Source: Nocardia takedensis NBRC 100417
GTDB lineage: Bacteria > Actinomycetota > Actinomycetes > Mycobacteriales > Mycobacteriaceae
Direction of reading: 5' to 3'
DNA: 64,000 bases
Assembly: GCF_000308695.1 (NCBI RefSeq)
Contig: NZ_BAGG01000064.1
Location: 43,104-107,103, forward strand
Under the pieces are notes generated by a model. That model ran no database searches, had not been told where the DNA came from, and worked only from the letters and a program-made list of their open reading frames with translations. Below are positions 24,956-33,709 of this stretch, one piece after another; positions within the stretch are counted from its first letter, which is position 1; the number at the start of each line of letters is the position of its first letter. The position numbers were made by a program, and so were the translations under genes.

Positions 24956-25905
24956 ACGTCGCCCTGTGCCTGATGATCTACGGCACCGCCCTGGCCCTCG
25001 TCGGCCCGCCGGTGCTGCGCGGACTCACCCGGCGCGGGGTCGCCCCACGACTCGGGGTGACGGCCTGGCTGGTCGCCATCGCGGGCACACTGGGCGGGTG
25101 GGCGTTGGCCGCGGGCCTGCTGGTGGTCGAGTTCGCCACCATCTGGCGACATCCCAGCGAAGCGCTGCAAGCCTGCTACGCGGTGCTGTCCACCCCCGTG
25201 CATCCGCACAGCGGTCTGGCGACCAAAGTCGTCACCTTCGTCATCTCGGCGCTGGTCACGGTCGGCGCGCTCGCCGTCGTGGCCCATGTGGCCGGCGTCG
25301 CGGTGCACCTGCGCCGCCACACCCACGCCCACGGCCGCGCGGTGCGCATGGTCGGGCGTCACCTGCCCGAACTGGGCGGCGCGGTGCTGCTGGACTCACC
25401 CGAACCACAGGCGTACTGCGTGTCCGGACGGCCCGACACCATCGTGGTCACCAGCGCCGCCCTCGACGCGCTCACCGACGAACAGTTGGCCGCGGTCCTC
25501 GCCCACGAACGCGCGCACCTGCGCGGACGGCACGCGATGCTGACCGGCATGCTGCGCAGTCTCGCGACCGCGCTGCCCGGCGTGCGACTGCTCACCGAAG
25601 GTTCGGTGGAGATCGGCCGACTGCTCGAGATGTGCGCCGACGACCGCGCCGCGCGCACCCACGGTCCCGCACCGTTGCTCGGCGGACTGCTCGCGTTGCT
25701 CGGTATGGGGGCGCAAGCCCCCGCGGGTGCGTTGGGCGCGGCCGGGACGGCGGTGCTGGCCCGGGCGGAGCGACTGGTCGAACCGGTCGGGCCGATGGAA
25801 CGCGCCACCAACCGCACGGCGCTGCTCGGCGTGATCGCCGCCACGGTCATCGGGCTGACCGATATCACCCTGGGTGTGCTGTTCTGTAGCATCCTGTTCG
25901 ACTGA
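24952..25905 (+). CDS. M56 (BlaR1-like) membrane metalloprotease without a sensor domain
   Basis: A 317-residue membrane protein with three to four N-terminal helices, then a cytoplasmic zincin domain with H185-E-R-A-H189 and a downstream CADDRAA that should supply the third ligand. One more helix closes the protein (about 290-310). Full BlaR1 carries an extracellular penicillin-binding sensor after the protease; that is absent here, so signal input is unclear. The GTG start overlaps the blaI stop (GTGA), giving a typical actinobacterial BlaI-M56 pair. Confidence 0.83.
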   Translation: MNVALCLMIYGTALALVGPPVLRGLTRRGVAPRLGVTAWLVAIAGTLGGWALAAGLLVVEFATIWRHPSEALQACYAVLSTPVHPHSGLATKVVTFVISALVTVGALAVVAHVAGVAVHLRRHTHAHGRAVRMVGRHLPELGGAVLLDSPEPQAYCVSGRPDTIVVTSAALDALTDEQLAAVLAHERAHLRGRHAMLTGMLRSLATALPGVRLLTEGSVEIGRLLEMCADDRAARTHGPAPLLGGLLALLGMGAQAPAGALGAAGTAVLARAERLVEPVGPMERATNRTALLGVIAATVIGLTDITLGVLFCSILFD

Positions 25906-25920
25906 CAGGAGGGGCATCCG

Positions 25921-27045
25921 GTGCGAGTCACCTGGGATCAGGTCTTCGCGTGGCGACTCGCCCGCCAGCACATCAGCGAACCCGGTGATTCGGTCACCGG
26001 AATCGTCGGACGGCTGTGCGGGGTGCAAGCGCAGGTCGGTTCCTCCGCCGAGACCGCGGTGGCGCTGCGGTCGGCCACCCCGGAATCCGGCGCGCTGGCC
26101 CGCGAACTCGCCTCGGGCGCGCTGGTCAAGACCTGGTCCATGCGCGGCACCTTGCACGCGCTCACCCCCGAGTCGGCCGCCGCGTTCCTCCCGCTCGTCG
26201 CCGCGGCCCGAACCTGGGAGAAACCGGTCTGGCAGCGCAATTTCGGCGCGACGCCACAGGAGGTCGCCGCCCTCGGCGAGGCGGTGTCGGCCCTGCTCGC
26301 CGACAAGGCGCTGACCCGCGAGGAACTCGTGGACGCGCTGCTGGCCGACGCGGCCTTCCACCGGATGGGCGAACAACTCCGCTCGGGCTGGGGCGCACTG
26401 CTCAAACCGCTGGCCTGGCAGGGCGTGCTCTGCCACGGCCCCGCCCAGGGCAACCGGGTGACCTTCACCAGCCCCGCGCGACTGGTCCCCACCTGGCGCG
26501 CGCTGCCCGACCCCGAGGAAGCCGCCCCGGCGGCGATCACCGCCTACCTGAACGCCCACGGTCCCGCGAGCCCGGAAGCCTTCGACGCCTGGCTCACCCG
26601 CGGCGCCCTGCGCAAGACCGTGGTCCGCGGCTGGTTCGCCGACCTGGGCGAGGACTTGGTGGAACTCGACGTCGAAGGCCGCCGCGCCTACCTCACCGCC
26701 GAGCACGCCGACGATCTCGCGGCCACCGAACCCACCCCTTCGGTCCACCTCCTCGGCCCCTTCGACCAATACATCCTCGGCCCCGGCACGGGCGACGAAG
26801 CCATCCTCCCCAAACCCCACCGCGCCGCGGTGAGCAAGACCGCCGGCTGGATAGCCCCCATCGTCGTGGTCGACGGCCGCATAACCGGCACCTGGGAATC
26901 CACCGACACCGAAATCGTCGTGACCCCATTCGCCGACACCACCATCCCGGCCGACGCCTTGGCGAAAGCGGCCTCCCACGTCGCTACATCCATCGGCCAC
27001 GAAGATCTCCCCATCCGCCTCAGCCGCCAGGACACCTCGAAGTAG
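25921..27045 (+). CDS. Winged-helix DNA-binding domain protein (HTH_42 / AlkZ-like superfamily)
   Basis: A 374-residue soluble protein. The N-terminus (RQHISEPGDSVTGIVGRLCG then VQAQVGSSAETAVALRSATP) and the WSMRGTLHALTPESAAAFLP block match the HTH_42 family, which includes the crosslink-repair glycosylases AlkZ/YcaQ and many uncharacterised actinobacterial members. The QxQ signature used for catalysis in AlkZ appears as V-Q-A-Q-V near residue 37. A DNA-repair role is therefore possible but not established. The start is GTG 25921 with AGGAGG, 15 bases after the M56 gene, so it may be read through from that operon. Confidence 0.78.
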   Translation: MRVTWDQVFAWRLARQHISEPGDSVTGIVGRLCGVQAQVGSSAETAVALRSATPESGALARELASGALVKTWSMRGTLHALTPESAAAFLPLVAAARTWEKPVWQRNFGATPQEVAALGEAVSALLADKALTREELVDALLADAAFHRMGEQLRSGWGALLKPLAWQGVLCHGPAQGNRVTFTSPARLVPTWRALPDPEEAAPAAITAYLNAHGPASPEAFDAWLTRGALRKTVVRGWFADLGEDLVELDVEGRRAYLTAEHADDLAATEPTPSVHLLGPFDQYILGPGTGDEAILPKPHRAAVSKTAGWIAPIVVVDGRITGTWESTDTEIVVTPFADTTIPADALAKAASHVATSIGHEDLPIRLSRQDTSK

Positions 27046-27249
27046 GCTGCACCGACTCGCCACACACGGTGAAAGCCGTTCGCCGGGTACTCGTCTCGCT
27101 GGCGGAGGACATTCTGTCGAGTTCGGCGAGCACTCCGCGAGCCCGCCCGGTCTCAGCTACAGTTTCCGTCAGCCGTCACCGACCTCGGCCCCTCGAACGG
27201 GTGGGAGCCCAGGCGCGAGCGGCCCGAGTTCCGGGTGGGAGGCCGAGTG

Positions 27250-28785
27250 GTGTCTGTGGAATCGTCGCGAGGTCCCAAGGCGTGGTTGATCCGCGCGGGG
27301 CGCAACGGGGAACGGGAACCGCGCGCACTACGCGACGGTGCGGCGATCCTCGGCTGGGACGAAGTCGGCGACATCAGTCGCTATCACACCTGGAACGAGC
27401 TCAAATCCGCGGTGCGTAACGCGTATCCGGAGGTGAGCGCGACCGTGGTCAGCAACTACACGGGCCAGTTGTGGAAATTCGGCACCGAGATCCAGTTCGG
27501 CGACCTCGTGGTGATGCCGCTCAAGACCCGTGCCGATACGGTGGCGATCGGCAGGATCAGCGGTCCGTACGAGTTCCGACCCGATGAGCCCGCGGGCTTC
27601 CGACAGGTTCGTAAAGTCGACTGGGTCCGCACCGACGTCGCTTGGGACGCGCTCCGGCCCGACCTGCGCGCGAGTTTGCGCTCACTGCTCACTGTCTGCG
27701 GAATCACGCGCCACGACGCGGCCGCGCGCATCCGGCACCTGTCCGAACACGGCACCGATCCCGGGTTCGACGGGGACGAGGAAGTGCGAAGTTCTGCCGA
27801 ACTGCTCGCCGAGGCCGTTTCCGCCGACCCGTCCACGCCGCGCGAACTCACGATCCGCAGTCTGTTGGAGCACTGGGGTGAGGAACGCCGCACCGCCACT
27901 GTCATCTCTGCGGTGAAAGCCGATCTCGCGGCCAACGGTCTGACGACCCGACCTCCCTTCACCGAGGGCGGGATCAGCGAGATAGTGGCGCTGGTTCCGC
28001 TTGCCTCCGAACCGGGGGCCGACGAGGTGACCGACGGATCCGACGATGTCGAGAACGTCGCCGAACCGGAACCCATGACCCGTAGGCTCGGCGATCTGCC
28101 CGCGGACCTGGTGTCGGTCGAGTCATCGACGGATCTGACCGCGGCCAAGACCACGATGCTGCGTCACCAGTTCTCCCAGCTCGCGGTGATCGATGCCGAC
28201 GGCACCTATCACGGTGCGATCACCTGGGAGTCGATCGGGCAGGCACACATCTCGCGCGCCGAACCCACGCTGGCGGACGCCACCGTCGCGGCGTTGGTAG
28301 TCGACCACGACGCCCTGTTGCTCGACCAGATCGATGGCATCTACGACCGAGGGTTCATCTTCGTCTACAGCGCCGAACGCCGTGTCACCGGAATCCTCAC
28401 CGCCGCGGATCTGACCCGCCAGTTCGGCACTCTCGCCCGGCCGTTCGTGCTGATCGAGGAAGCCGAGAACAGGCTGCGCCGGGCTGTCCAGAGCAGCCTC
28501 GACCTGCCGGACCTGCATGATGCGGTGCGGCCGCATCGGAAAGCACGGATCAAGAGCGCCGCGGACCTGACTTTCGGCGAGTACAAATTCGTGTTGGAGG
28601 ATCCCGCGCGGTGGCGCAAGGTGGGCTGGCGGCTCGACCGGGTGCAGGTGGTGGAGTTGGTCCGGCAGGTCGGCAAACTGCGCAACGAATTGATGCATTT
28701 CGCCACCGATCCGCTCTCGGACAAGCAGTTCGCGGCGGTGCACGGGCTGTTGCAACTCCTGCGCACCGCCGAACCCAGTCCGTAG
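27250..28785 (+). CDS. Fusion protein: restriction-type N-terminal sensor domain, CBS pair and C-terminal HEPN domain
   Basis: A 511-residue soluble protein. Residues about 10-115 (WLIRAGRNGEREPRALRDG, AILGWDEVGDISRYHTWNEL, FGDLVVMPLKTRADTVAIGR) match the PUA/EVE-like N-terminal domain seen in Mrr-type and other restriction enzymes, where it is thought to sense modified DNA. A linker leads to two CBS repeats (about 280-395: HQFSQLAVIDADGTYHGAIT, GFIFVYSAERRVTGILTA), which usually bind nucleotides. Residues about 398-511 are helical and contain R478-N-E-L-M-H483, the Rx4H motif of HEPN ribonucleases. The start is GTG 27250 with GGGAGG. It stands alone with no evident operon partner and no nuclease domain of the PD-(D/E)XK type. 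The inferred function is a single-gene antiphage or abortive-infection effector; no direct evidence. Confidence 0.72.
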   Translation: MSVESSRGPKAWLIRAGRNGEREPRALRDGAAILGWDEVGDISRYHTWNELKSAVRNAYPEVSATVVSNYTGQLWKFGTEIQFGDLVVMPLKTRADTVAIGRISGPYEFRPDEPAGFRQVRKVDWVRTDVAWDALRPDLRASLRSLLTVCGITRHDAAARIRHLSEHGTDPGFDGDEEVRSSAELLAEAVSADPSTPRELTIRSLLEHWGEERRTATVISAVKADLAANGLTTRPPFTEGGISEIVALVPLASEPGADEVTDGSDDVENVAEPEPMTRRLGDLPADLVSVESSTDLTAAKTTMLRHQFSQLAVIDADGTYHGAITWESIGQAHISRAEPTLADATVAALVVDHDALLLDQIDGIYDRGFIFVYSAERRVTGILTAADLTRQFGTLARPFVLIEEAENRLRRAVQSSLDLPDLHDAVRPHRKARIKSAADLTFGEYKFVLEDPARWRKVGWRLDRVQVVELVRQVGKLRNELMHFATDPLSDKQFAAVHGLLQLLRTAEPSP

Positions 28786-28787
28786 AT

Positions 28788-29165
28788 CTAGTCCGGTTGG
28801 GCAAAGCGGAGGGTGTTGGCGAAGGGGTCGGTGAGGGCGAAACCCGGGCCGCCGGGGCCTGGTTCGGGTGGGCCGGGTTCGGCGTAGCGGTAGGGTTTGG
28901 CGGCCAGTTCGGCTTGGAAGGCGTGGATGTCGTCGACGGGGATCCAGACGACGGTGCCGGGGGTGCCGTCGCCGTGGTGTTCGCTCAGGTGCAGGCGGAG
29001 GTTCGCGCGGGAGACCTGGGCGTAGAGGGGGAAGTCGGGGCCGAAGCGGTGTTCCCAGTCGACCGCGCATCCGAGGTAGTCGCGGTAGAACTCGTAGGCT
29101 CGGTCGACATCGAAGATTCGCAGGACGGGTATCCCGGCGGACAGGCCGATTCCCTCGTTGGTCAT
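28788..29165 (-). CDS. VOC (glyoxalase/bleomycin-resistance) family protein
   Basis: A 125-residue single-module vicinal-oxygen-chelate protein: AGIPVLRIFDVDRAYEFYRDYLG, then LRLHLSEHHGD and GFALTDPFANTLRFAQ. Proteins of this size act as dimers that bind and sequester drugs or as small metalloenzymes. The start is ATG 29165. It is in the same orientation as, and 53 bases downstream of, the TetR gene controlling the DrrAB exporter, so it may be cotranscribed with the repressor. The bound compound is unknown. Confidence 0.83.
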   Translation of the reverse strand: MTNEGIGLSAGIPVLRIFDVDRAYEFYRDYLGCAVDWEHRFGPDFPLYAQVSRANLRLHLSEHHGDGTPGTVVWIPVDDIHAFQAELAAKPYRYAEPGPPEPGPGGPGFALTDPFANTLRFAQPD

Positions 29166-29218
29166 GTCCGCGATTGTGCCGCACCGCTCGGACAGGTCGT
29201 CCCCACGAGTTTCCCCGG

Positions 29219-29971
29219 TCAGTTGTTGCGGGCGCGGCGGGCCACGAACACCTCGAGTCCGTCGAGGATGCGGGCCAGGCCGAAGGCGAAGTGGTCGAAG
29301 TCGGGGCCGAAGGCTTCTTCGGACAGGCTCGCCATGACGGGGAAGCGGCCGGAGTTCATGGCTTGTTCGAGGACCGGGGCCTGGGCTTGCCAGAATTCGG
29401 CGTCGGTGAGGCCGGTTTCGCGTTCGGCTTGTTCGCCGTAGAGGCGGTTGCGGGCCGCGCCGAGGACGTATCCGTCGACCAAGACGACCACCGAGACGAG
29501 TTCCGGGTCGGTCAGGCCCATCGGTCGGATGTGGCGCATGATCCGTTCCATGCCCTCGAGGGCTCCGGGGCCGAGAACGGGCCGGGTCTGGTTGACCTGG
29601 ACCAACCACGGATGTCGTTGGTAGAGCGCGAGGGTGCCGTGCGCGAGGTGTTCCAGGGCGCTGCGCCAGTCGGGCCCCATGCTGATGTCTTCGCCGGGGT
29701 GTTGGACGCGGTCGAGCATGAGGTCGAGCAGTTCGCCTTTGCCGGGCAGGTAGCGGTAGAGCGACATGGTGCCGATGCCGAGTTCGGTGGCGACCCGGCG
29801 CATGGTGACGGCGGCGAGTCCTTCGGCGTCGGCGATCGTGACGGCGGCTTCGATGATGCGGTCCAGCGACAGTGCGGGTTTGGGGCCGCGACTGGGCCGA
29901 GGGCCGGTCTGCCACAGCAGGTCCATGGTGCGGGCGATGTCGCCGCTGCCGCTGGTCTCGGTACCTGTCAT
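29219..29971 (-). CDS. TetR/AcrR family repressor of the DrrAB exporter
   Basis: A 250-residue regulator with the DNA-binding helices at about 40-85 ([38 protein letters not shown]) and a TetR_C-type ligand domain. The start is ATG 29971; an earlier GTG at 30016 would place the start inside the operator. It is divergent from drrAB, with a double palindrome at 29993-30042 between them, so it probably represses both directions until a drug binds. The same 15-base element occurs again at 42811-42825. Confidence 0.86.
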   Translation of the reverse strand: MTGTETSGSGDIARTMDLLWQTGPRPSRGPKPALSLDRIIEAAVTIADAEGLAAVTMRRVATELGIGTMSLYRYLPGKGELLDLMLDRVQHPGEDISMGPDWRSALEHLAHGTLALYQRHPWLVQVNQTRPVLGPGALEGMERIMRHIRPMGLTDPELVSVVVLVDGYVLGAARNRLYGEQAERETGLTDAEFWQAQAPVLEQAMNSGRFPVMASLSEEAFGPDFDHFAFGLARILDGLEVFVARRARNN

Positions 29972-29992
29972 GGGTGTCAGCCTATCGCCGAA

Positions 29993-30042
29993 AATAACTG
30001 GGTACGTTGTACTCACAATGGGGTACGCTGTACCCAGTTATT
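29993..30042. promoter_or_regulatory. Double TetR operator controlling the divergent regulator and drrAB
   Basis: Two related 15-base palindromes, GGGTACGTTGTACTC (30000-30014) and GGGTACGCTGTACCC (30021-30035), are centred 21 bases apart (two helical turns). They lie inside a larger perfect inverted repeat of 13 bases per arm (29993-30005 and 30030-30042, arm AATAACTGGGTAC). They sit between the TetR start and the drrA ribosome binding site and fit cooperative binding of two repressor dimers. Confidence 0.78.
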
Positions 30043-30063
30043 ACTCGAACGGGAGGAACGAGG

Positions 30064-31026
30064 ATGACCGAACACGCGGTGATCGCCGAAGGGCTCCGCA
30101 AGAGATACAAGGACAAATCAGCGCTCGACGGCTTCGACCTCGCGGTGCGCTCGGGGACGGTGCACGGATTGCTCGGCCCGAACGGCGCGGGCAAGACCAC
30201 CGCCGTGCGGATCCTGTCGACGCTGATCCGGATGGACGGCGGCCACGCGCGGGTCGCGGGTGTCGACCTGGCCCGCGATCCGCGCGAGGTGCGCGCCCGC
30301 ATCGGGCTGACGGGTCAGTACGCGGCCGTGGACGAGGTGCTGACCGGGCGGCAGAACCTGGAGATGTTCGGGCGACTGTTCCATCTGGGTGGCCGGCGGG
30401 CCGCGCGACGCGCCGAAGAACTGCTGGCGCGCTTCGATCTGGTCGAGGCCGCCGACAAGGGGGTCGGCAAGTACAGCGGCGGTATGCGGCGGCGACTCGA
30501 TCTGGCCGCGTCGATGATCCTGGCCCCGCGGGTGCTGTTCCTGGACGAACCCACCACCGGCCTGGACCCGCGCAGTCGCGGCGAGGTGTGGGAGGCGGTG
30601 CGCGCGTTGGTCGCCGACGGCACCACAGTGCTGCTCACCACCCAGTACCTGGAGGAGGCCGACCGGTTGGCCTCGCGGATCACCGTGATCGACGGCGGCC
30701 GGGCGATCGCCGACGACACGCCCGACGGGCTCAAGAACCGGGCGGGTGGCGACCTGATCGAGGTCGTCGCCGTGGAGGCGGCGGATCTGCCCGCGGTCGC
30801 GGCGGTGCTGGCCAAGGCGGGCGACGGCGGCGAGCCGATCATCGACGTGGCCGAGCGTCGGGTGCATGTCGCGGTGGACGATCGGGTAGGCGCGCTGACC
30901 GAGGTGGTCCGCATCCTGCGCGACGAAGCGATCGCGGTGCAGGACATCGGGTTGCGCCGACCGAGCCTGGACGATGTGTTCCTCCAGCTCACCGGACACC
31001 GCAGCGTCGTCGAGGAGGTCGCCTGA
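30064..31026 (+). CDS. drrA: Drug-efflux ABC transporter ATP-binding protein, DrrA family
   Basis: A 320-residue ATPase with Walker A GPNGAGKT (38-45), signature [12 protein letters not shown] (from 137), Walker [13 protein letters not shown], and the DrrA-type C-terminal extension ending in [17 protein letters not shown]. In the daunorubicin-type family, DrrA energises DrrB-mediated export of hydrophobic drugs. The start is ATG 30064, preceded by GGGAGGAACGAGG. TetR-controlled through the operator 22-71 bases upstream. Confidence 0.88.
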   Translation: MTEHAVIAEGLRKRYKDKSALDGFDLAVRSGTVHGLLGPNGAGKTTAVRILSTLIRMDGGHARVAGVDLARDPREVRARIGLTGQYAAVDEVLTGRQNLEMFGRLFHLGGRRAARRAEELLARFDLVEAADKGVGKYSGGMRRRLDLAASMILAPRVLFLDEPTTGLDPRSRGEVWEAVRALVADGTTVLLTTQYLEEADRLASRITVIDGGRAIADDTPDGLKNRAGGDLIEVVAVEAADLPAVAAVLAKAGDGGEPIIDVAERRVHVAVDDRVGALTEVVRILRDEAIAVQDIGLRRPSLDDVFLQLTGHRSVVEEVA

Positions 31027-31844
31027 TGAGCACTGTCGAGATGATCCGCGCCCGCCCGCGTGCCTACTGGGCGGTGGTGGACTGCTGGAACGTGGTGCGG
31101 CGCGGGCTGACCCACTACCAGCGCCAACCGGTGAACATCGCCTGGCAGTTGGGGTTCCCGATCCTGTCGGTGCTGCTCTACGGGTACGTGTTCGGCAGCG
31201 CGATGACGGTGCCCGGCGGCGGCGACTACCGGGATTTCCTGATGCCGGGCATGTTCGCGATGACGATGGCCTTCGGTTTCATCAACACCGCGACGGTGGT
31301 CGTCTACGACGCCACCAACGGGGTCATCGACCGGTTCCGGTCGATGCCGATGGCCTCCTCGGCGGTGGTGTCGGGTCGCGGGGTGACCGATCTGCTGGTG
31401 GCCTGCGCGGAACTGGGCATCCTGATGCTGACCGCGCTGGTGATGGGATGGCGTCCTGACGGCGGCGTGCTCGGGGCGGCGGCGGCCTTCGGTCTGCTGC
31501 TGTGGCTGCGGTTCTCGCTGATCTGGCTGGGGGTGTGGTTGGGCCTGCTGGTGCCGAATCCCGAGGCGGCGGGCGGACTGTTCGCGGTCGCTTTCCCGCT
31601 GACGATGATCTCGAGCATCTTCGTCGCCCCGCAGCTCATGCCGGACTGGCTGGGTTTCGTGGCCGCCTGGAATCCGATCTCCTCCACGGTCGCGGCCAGT
31701 CGCGAACTGTTCGGAACCCCGGTGGGCAGCGGTGATTCGTGGGTCGAACAGCACGCGCTGCTGATGGCGCTGGTGTGGCCGCTGCTGCTGAGCGCGGTGT
31801 TCCTGCCGTTGGCGGTGCGCCGGTTCCAGCGGTTGAGTCGCTGA
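31026..31844 (+). CDS. drrB: ABC-2 type drug-efflux permease, DrrB family
   Basis: A 272-residue membrane protein with six helices. It contains an early segment [20 protein letters not shown] and the ABC-2 signature region around [21 protein letters not shown]. The fifth and sixth helices flank [15 protein letters not shown]. It pairs with DrrA to export a drug or lipid. The ATG overlaps the drrA stop (TGATG), which indicates coupled translation. Confidence 0.87.
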   Translation: MSTVEMIRARPRAYWAVVDCWNVVRRGLTHYQRQPVNIAWQLGFPILSVLLYGYVFGSAMTVPGGGDYRDFLMPGMFAMTMAFGFINTATVVVYDATNGVIDRFRSMPMASSAVVSGRGVTDLLVACAELGILMLTALVMGWRPDGGVLGAAAAFGLLLWLRFSLIWLGVWLGLLVPNPEAAGGLFAVAFPLTMISSIFVAPQLMPDWLGFVAAWNPISSTVAASRELFGTPVGSGDSWVEQHALLMALVWPLLLSAVFLPLAVRRFQRLSR

Positions 31845-31890
31845 GTTCTCGCGGCGGCTCCCGGCCGGGGTCGGGGGTCGCCGCGCGCGA

Positions 31891-31896
31891 TAGGCT
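31891..31896 (+). promoter_or_regulatory. Probable -10 element of a leaderless Nudix transcript
   Basis: TAGGCT ends six bases before the ATG at 31903 and no ribosome binding site is present. The spacing is identical to that at lysE (9224-9229). Confidence 0.45.
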
Positions 31897-31902
31897 GCGC
31901 CG

Positions 31903-32286
31903 ATGCTGATAGACACCGTCGCCTGGGTGCGCGTCGAGGCGGGCCGCATCCTGTGCGCGCGCCCGCGCGGCAAGGACGTCTTCTACATTCCCGGCGGCAA
32001 ACGCGAAGGGGCCGAGACGGACCTGCAGACCTTGGTGCGGGAGATCGCGGAGGAATTGACCGTCGCGCTGCGCCCGGACACGGTCGCCCACGTCGGCACC
32101 TACGAAGCCCGCGACGACGCGGTGACGGTGCGCATGAGCTGCTACACCGCCGAGTACACCGGAACCCTCAGCGCCAGCAGCGAGATCGAGGAGATGGCCT
32201 GGTTCGGCTACGGCGACCGCGAGGCGGTGCCGCCGGTGGACCAGTTGCTGTTCGACGATCTGGCCGCGGCCGGGTTGCTGCGCTAG
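31903..32286 (+). CDS. Nudix hydrolase
   Basis: A 127-residue enzyme with a complete Nudix box: GGKREGAETDLQTLVREIAE followed by ELTV, giving the G-x5-E-x7-R-E-x2-E-E metal site. It cleaves a nucleoside diphosphate linked to some moiety; the particular substrate is not evident. The start is ATG 31903. It is separated from drrB by 58 bases with its own likely promoter and ends at a hairpin shared with the convergent conservon. Confidence 0.87.
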   Translation: MLIDTVAWVRVEAGRILCARPRGKDVFYIPGGKREGAETDLQTLVREIAEELTVALRPDTVAHVGTYEARDDAVTVRMSCYTAEYTGTLSASSEIEEMAWFGYGDREAVPPVDQLLFDDLAAAGLLR

Positions 32287-32300
32287 AAAGCGACCGGCGC

Positions 32301-32341
32301 GGTGGTCGACCGAGGCGGGGGCTCCGCTTCGACCGACCACC
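32301..32341. terminator. Hairpin terminator between Nudix gene and conservon
   Basis: GGTGGTCG at 32301-32308 pairs with CGACCACC at 32334-32341, with further pairing GCGG/CCGC inside. It lies between the convergent Nudix (ends 32286) and cvnD (ends 32354) genes. Confidence 0.5.
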
Positions 32342-32353
32342 CCGCCGGGCGTC

Positions 32354-32962
32354 TCAGGTGGTGACGGGTTCGCGTCCCGCGCGCTCGATCAGGTGCTGGA
32401 CCAGGACGAGCAGCACGTTCTTGGCCGAATCACGGCTGCGCGCGTCACACAGCAGCACCGGGGTGATCGGGTCGAGGTCGAGCGCGTCGCGCACCTCGTC
32501 CACGGTGTAGTGCGGTGCGCCCTCGAAACAGTTGACGCCGACCATGAACGGCAGACCGCGCCGTTCGAAGAAGTCGACCGCCGCGAAGGAGTTGCTCAGC
32601 CGTCTGGTGTCGGCGAGTACCACCGCGCCCAGCGCGCCGCGGGAGAGTTCGTCCCACAGGAACCAGAAGCGGTCCTGGCCGGGCGTGCCGAACAGGTAGA
32701 GCACCAACTCCTTGTCGATGGTGATGCGGCCGAAGTCCAGCGCCACCGTGGTGGTGTGCTTCTGTTCCACGCCCGACAGGTCGTCCACGCCCGTGCTGAC
32801 CTCGGTGATCAGTTCCTCGGTGCGTAGCGGCGTGATCTCGCTGATCGCCGAGACCATGGTGGTCTTGCCGACGCCGAAGCCGCCCGCGATGAGGATCTTG
32901 ACCGAGGCCGCCAGGTTCGGCGTGTTCTCGGCGTTGTTCGGGTCAAAGTTTTCGGATGCCAT
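32354..32962 (-). CDS. cvnD: Conservon small GTPase-like protein (CvnD)
   Basis: A 202-residue Ras-like ATP/GTP-binding protein with P-loop GGFGVGKTT, switch segment DFGRITIDKELVLYLFGTPG (DxxG-type G3 as FGTPGQDR) and a G4-like VGVNCF. In Streptomyces conservons CvnA-D form a membrane-associated complex resembling eukaryotic G-protein coupling. The start is ATG 32962, overlapping the end of cvnC by 20 bases. It is the last gene of the four. Confidence 0.88.
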   Translation of the reverse strand: MASENFDPNNAENTPNLAASVKILIAGGFGVGKTTMVSAISEITPLRTEELITEVSTGVDDLSGVEQKHTTTVALDFGRITIDKELVLYLFGTPGQDRFWFLWDELSRGALGAVVLADTRRLSNSFAAVDFFERRGLPFMVGVNCFEGAPHYTVDEVRDALDLDPITPVLLCDARSRDSAKNVLLVLVQHLIERAGREPVTT

Positions 32963-33317
32963 CCAGTACCGCTCGCAATACGTTGAGATCACCGGGTCCG
33001 GACTCCGGTTGAACCGGTGACCGGAAGATCAAATGTCCCTCGCCGATCAGGTCTCCGACGAGGATCTTGGTCACTGCCAAGGGAAGTTTCATGTTGGCGG
33101 CTACCTCGGCCACCGTGTGGGGTACGGTACACAGCCGCACGATCTGGGCGTATTCGGGTTCCACCCGCCGCAGTCGCGGAGCGTTGTCCGCGACGACGAC
33201 GACCGTGAGGATGTCCAGGTCCTGCCCGGCACCCATGGTGCGGCCCCGAGTCAGCGCGTACGGCCGTACCAGCGGTCCGGCCGCTTCGTCGAACCATGGC
33301 TCACCCTTGCGTGTCAT
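32943..33317 (-). CDS. cvnC: Conservon DUF742 winged-helix protein (CvnC)
   Basis: A 124-residue DUF742 protein: LVRPYALTRGRT at the N-terminus, AQIVRLCTVPHTVAEVAA and LPLAVTKILVGDLIGEGHL form the winged-helix-like core. It is a conservon component of unknown biochemical role, thought to link the sensor kinase to the GTPase. The ATG at 33317 overlaps the cvnB stop by four bases. Confidence 0.88.
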   Translation of the reverse strand: MTRKGEPWFDEAAGPLVRPYALTRGRTMGAGQDLDILTVVVVADNAPRLRRVEPEYAQIVRLCTVPHTVAEVAANMKLPLAVTKILVGDLIGEGHLIFRSPVQPESGPGDLNVLRAVLDGIRKL

Positions 33318-33709
33318 GGCAGTCGAGCGGGTGTGGACAGGTACGGGCCGACGCGTTGGACGGTGACGTTCATCTCGTAGGCCACCATGCCCAGATTGGC
33401 GTTCTCCGAGGCCTGTAGGGCCAGGCAGGCGTTGTCGCCCGCCGAGGTCACGAACAGTACGGCACGATCGAGTTCGATCACCGCCTGTCTGACCTTGCCG
33501 CCGTCGAAGCGACTGCCCGCGCTGCGCGCCAAGCCGTAGAGCGTGGAGGCCATGGCCGAGAAATGTTCGGCGTCTTCGCGGCTCATCGCGGTGGATCTGC
33601 CGAGCAGCAGCCCGTCGGTGGACAACACCACGGCGTGGCGCACCCCGGCGAGCCGGTCCACCAGGTCGTCCAGTAGCCAGTTGAGATCACCGGTTTTGGG
33701 AGCGGTCAC
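33314..33709 (-). CDS. cvnB: Conservon roadblock/LC7 protein (CvnB)
   Basis: A 131-residue roadblock/LC7-domain protein (WLLDDLVDRLAGVRHAVVLS, DGLLLGRSTAMSREDAEH, DRAVLFVTSAGDNACLAL). Roadblock proteins act as regulators of small GTPases such as CvnD. The GTG start at 33709 lies 23 bases inside the end of cvnA and has GGAAGG upstream. Confidence 0.88.
   Translation of the reverse strand: MTAPKTGDLNWLLDDLVDRLAGVRHAVVLSTDGLLLGRSTAMSREDAEHFSAMASTLYGLARSAGSRFDGGKVRQAVIELDRAVLFVTSAGDNACLALQASENANLGMVAYEMNVTVQRVGPYLSTPARLP

Noticed and set aside
24952..25905. Full BlaR1 beta-lactam sensor
   Set aside because: The extracellular penicillin-binding domain is missing and no beta-lactamase gene is adjacent, so the beta-lactam role is not claimed.
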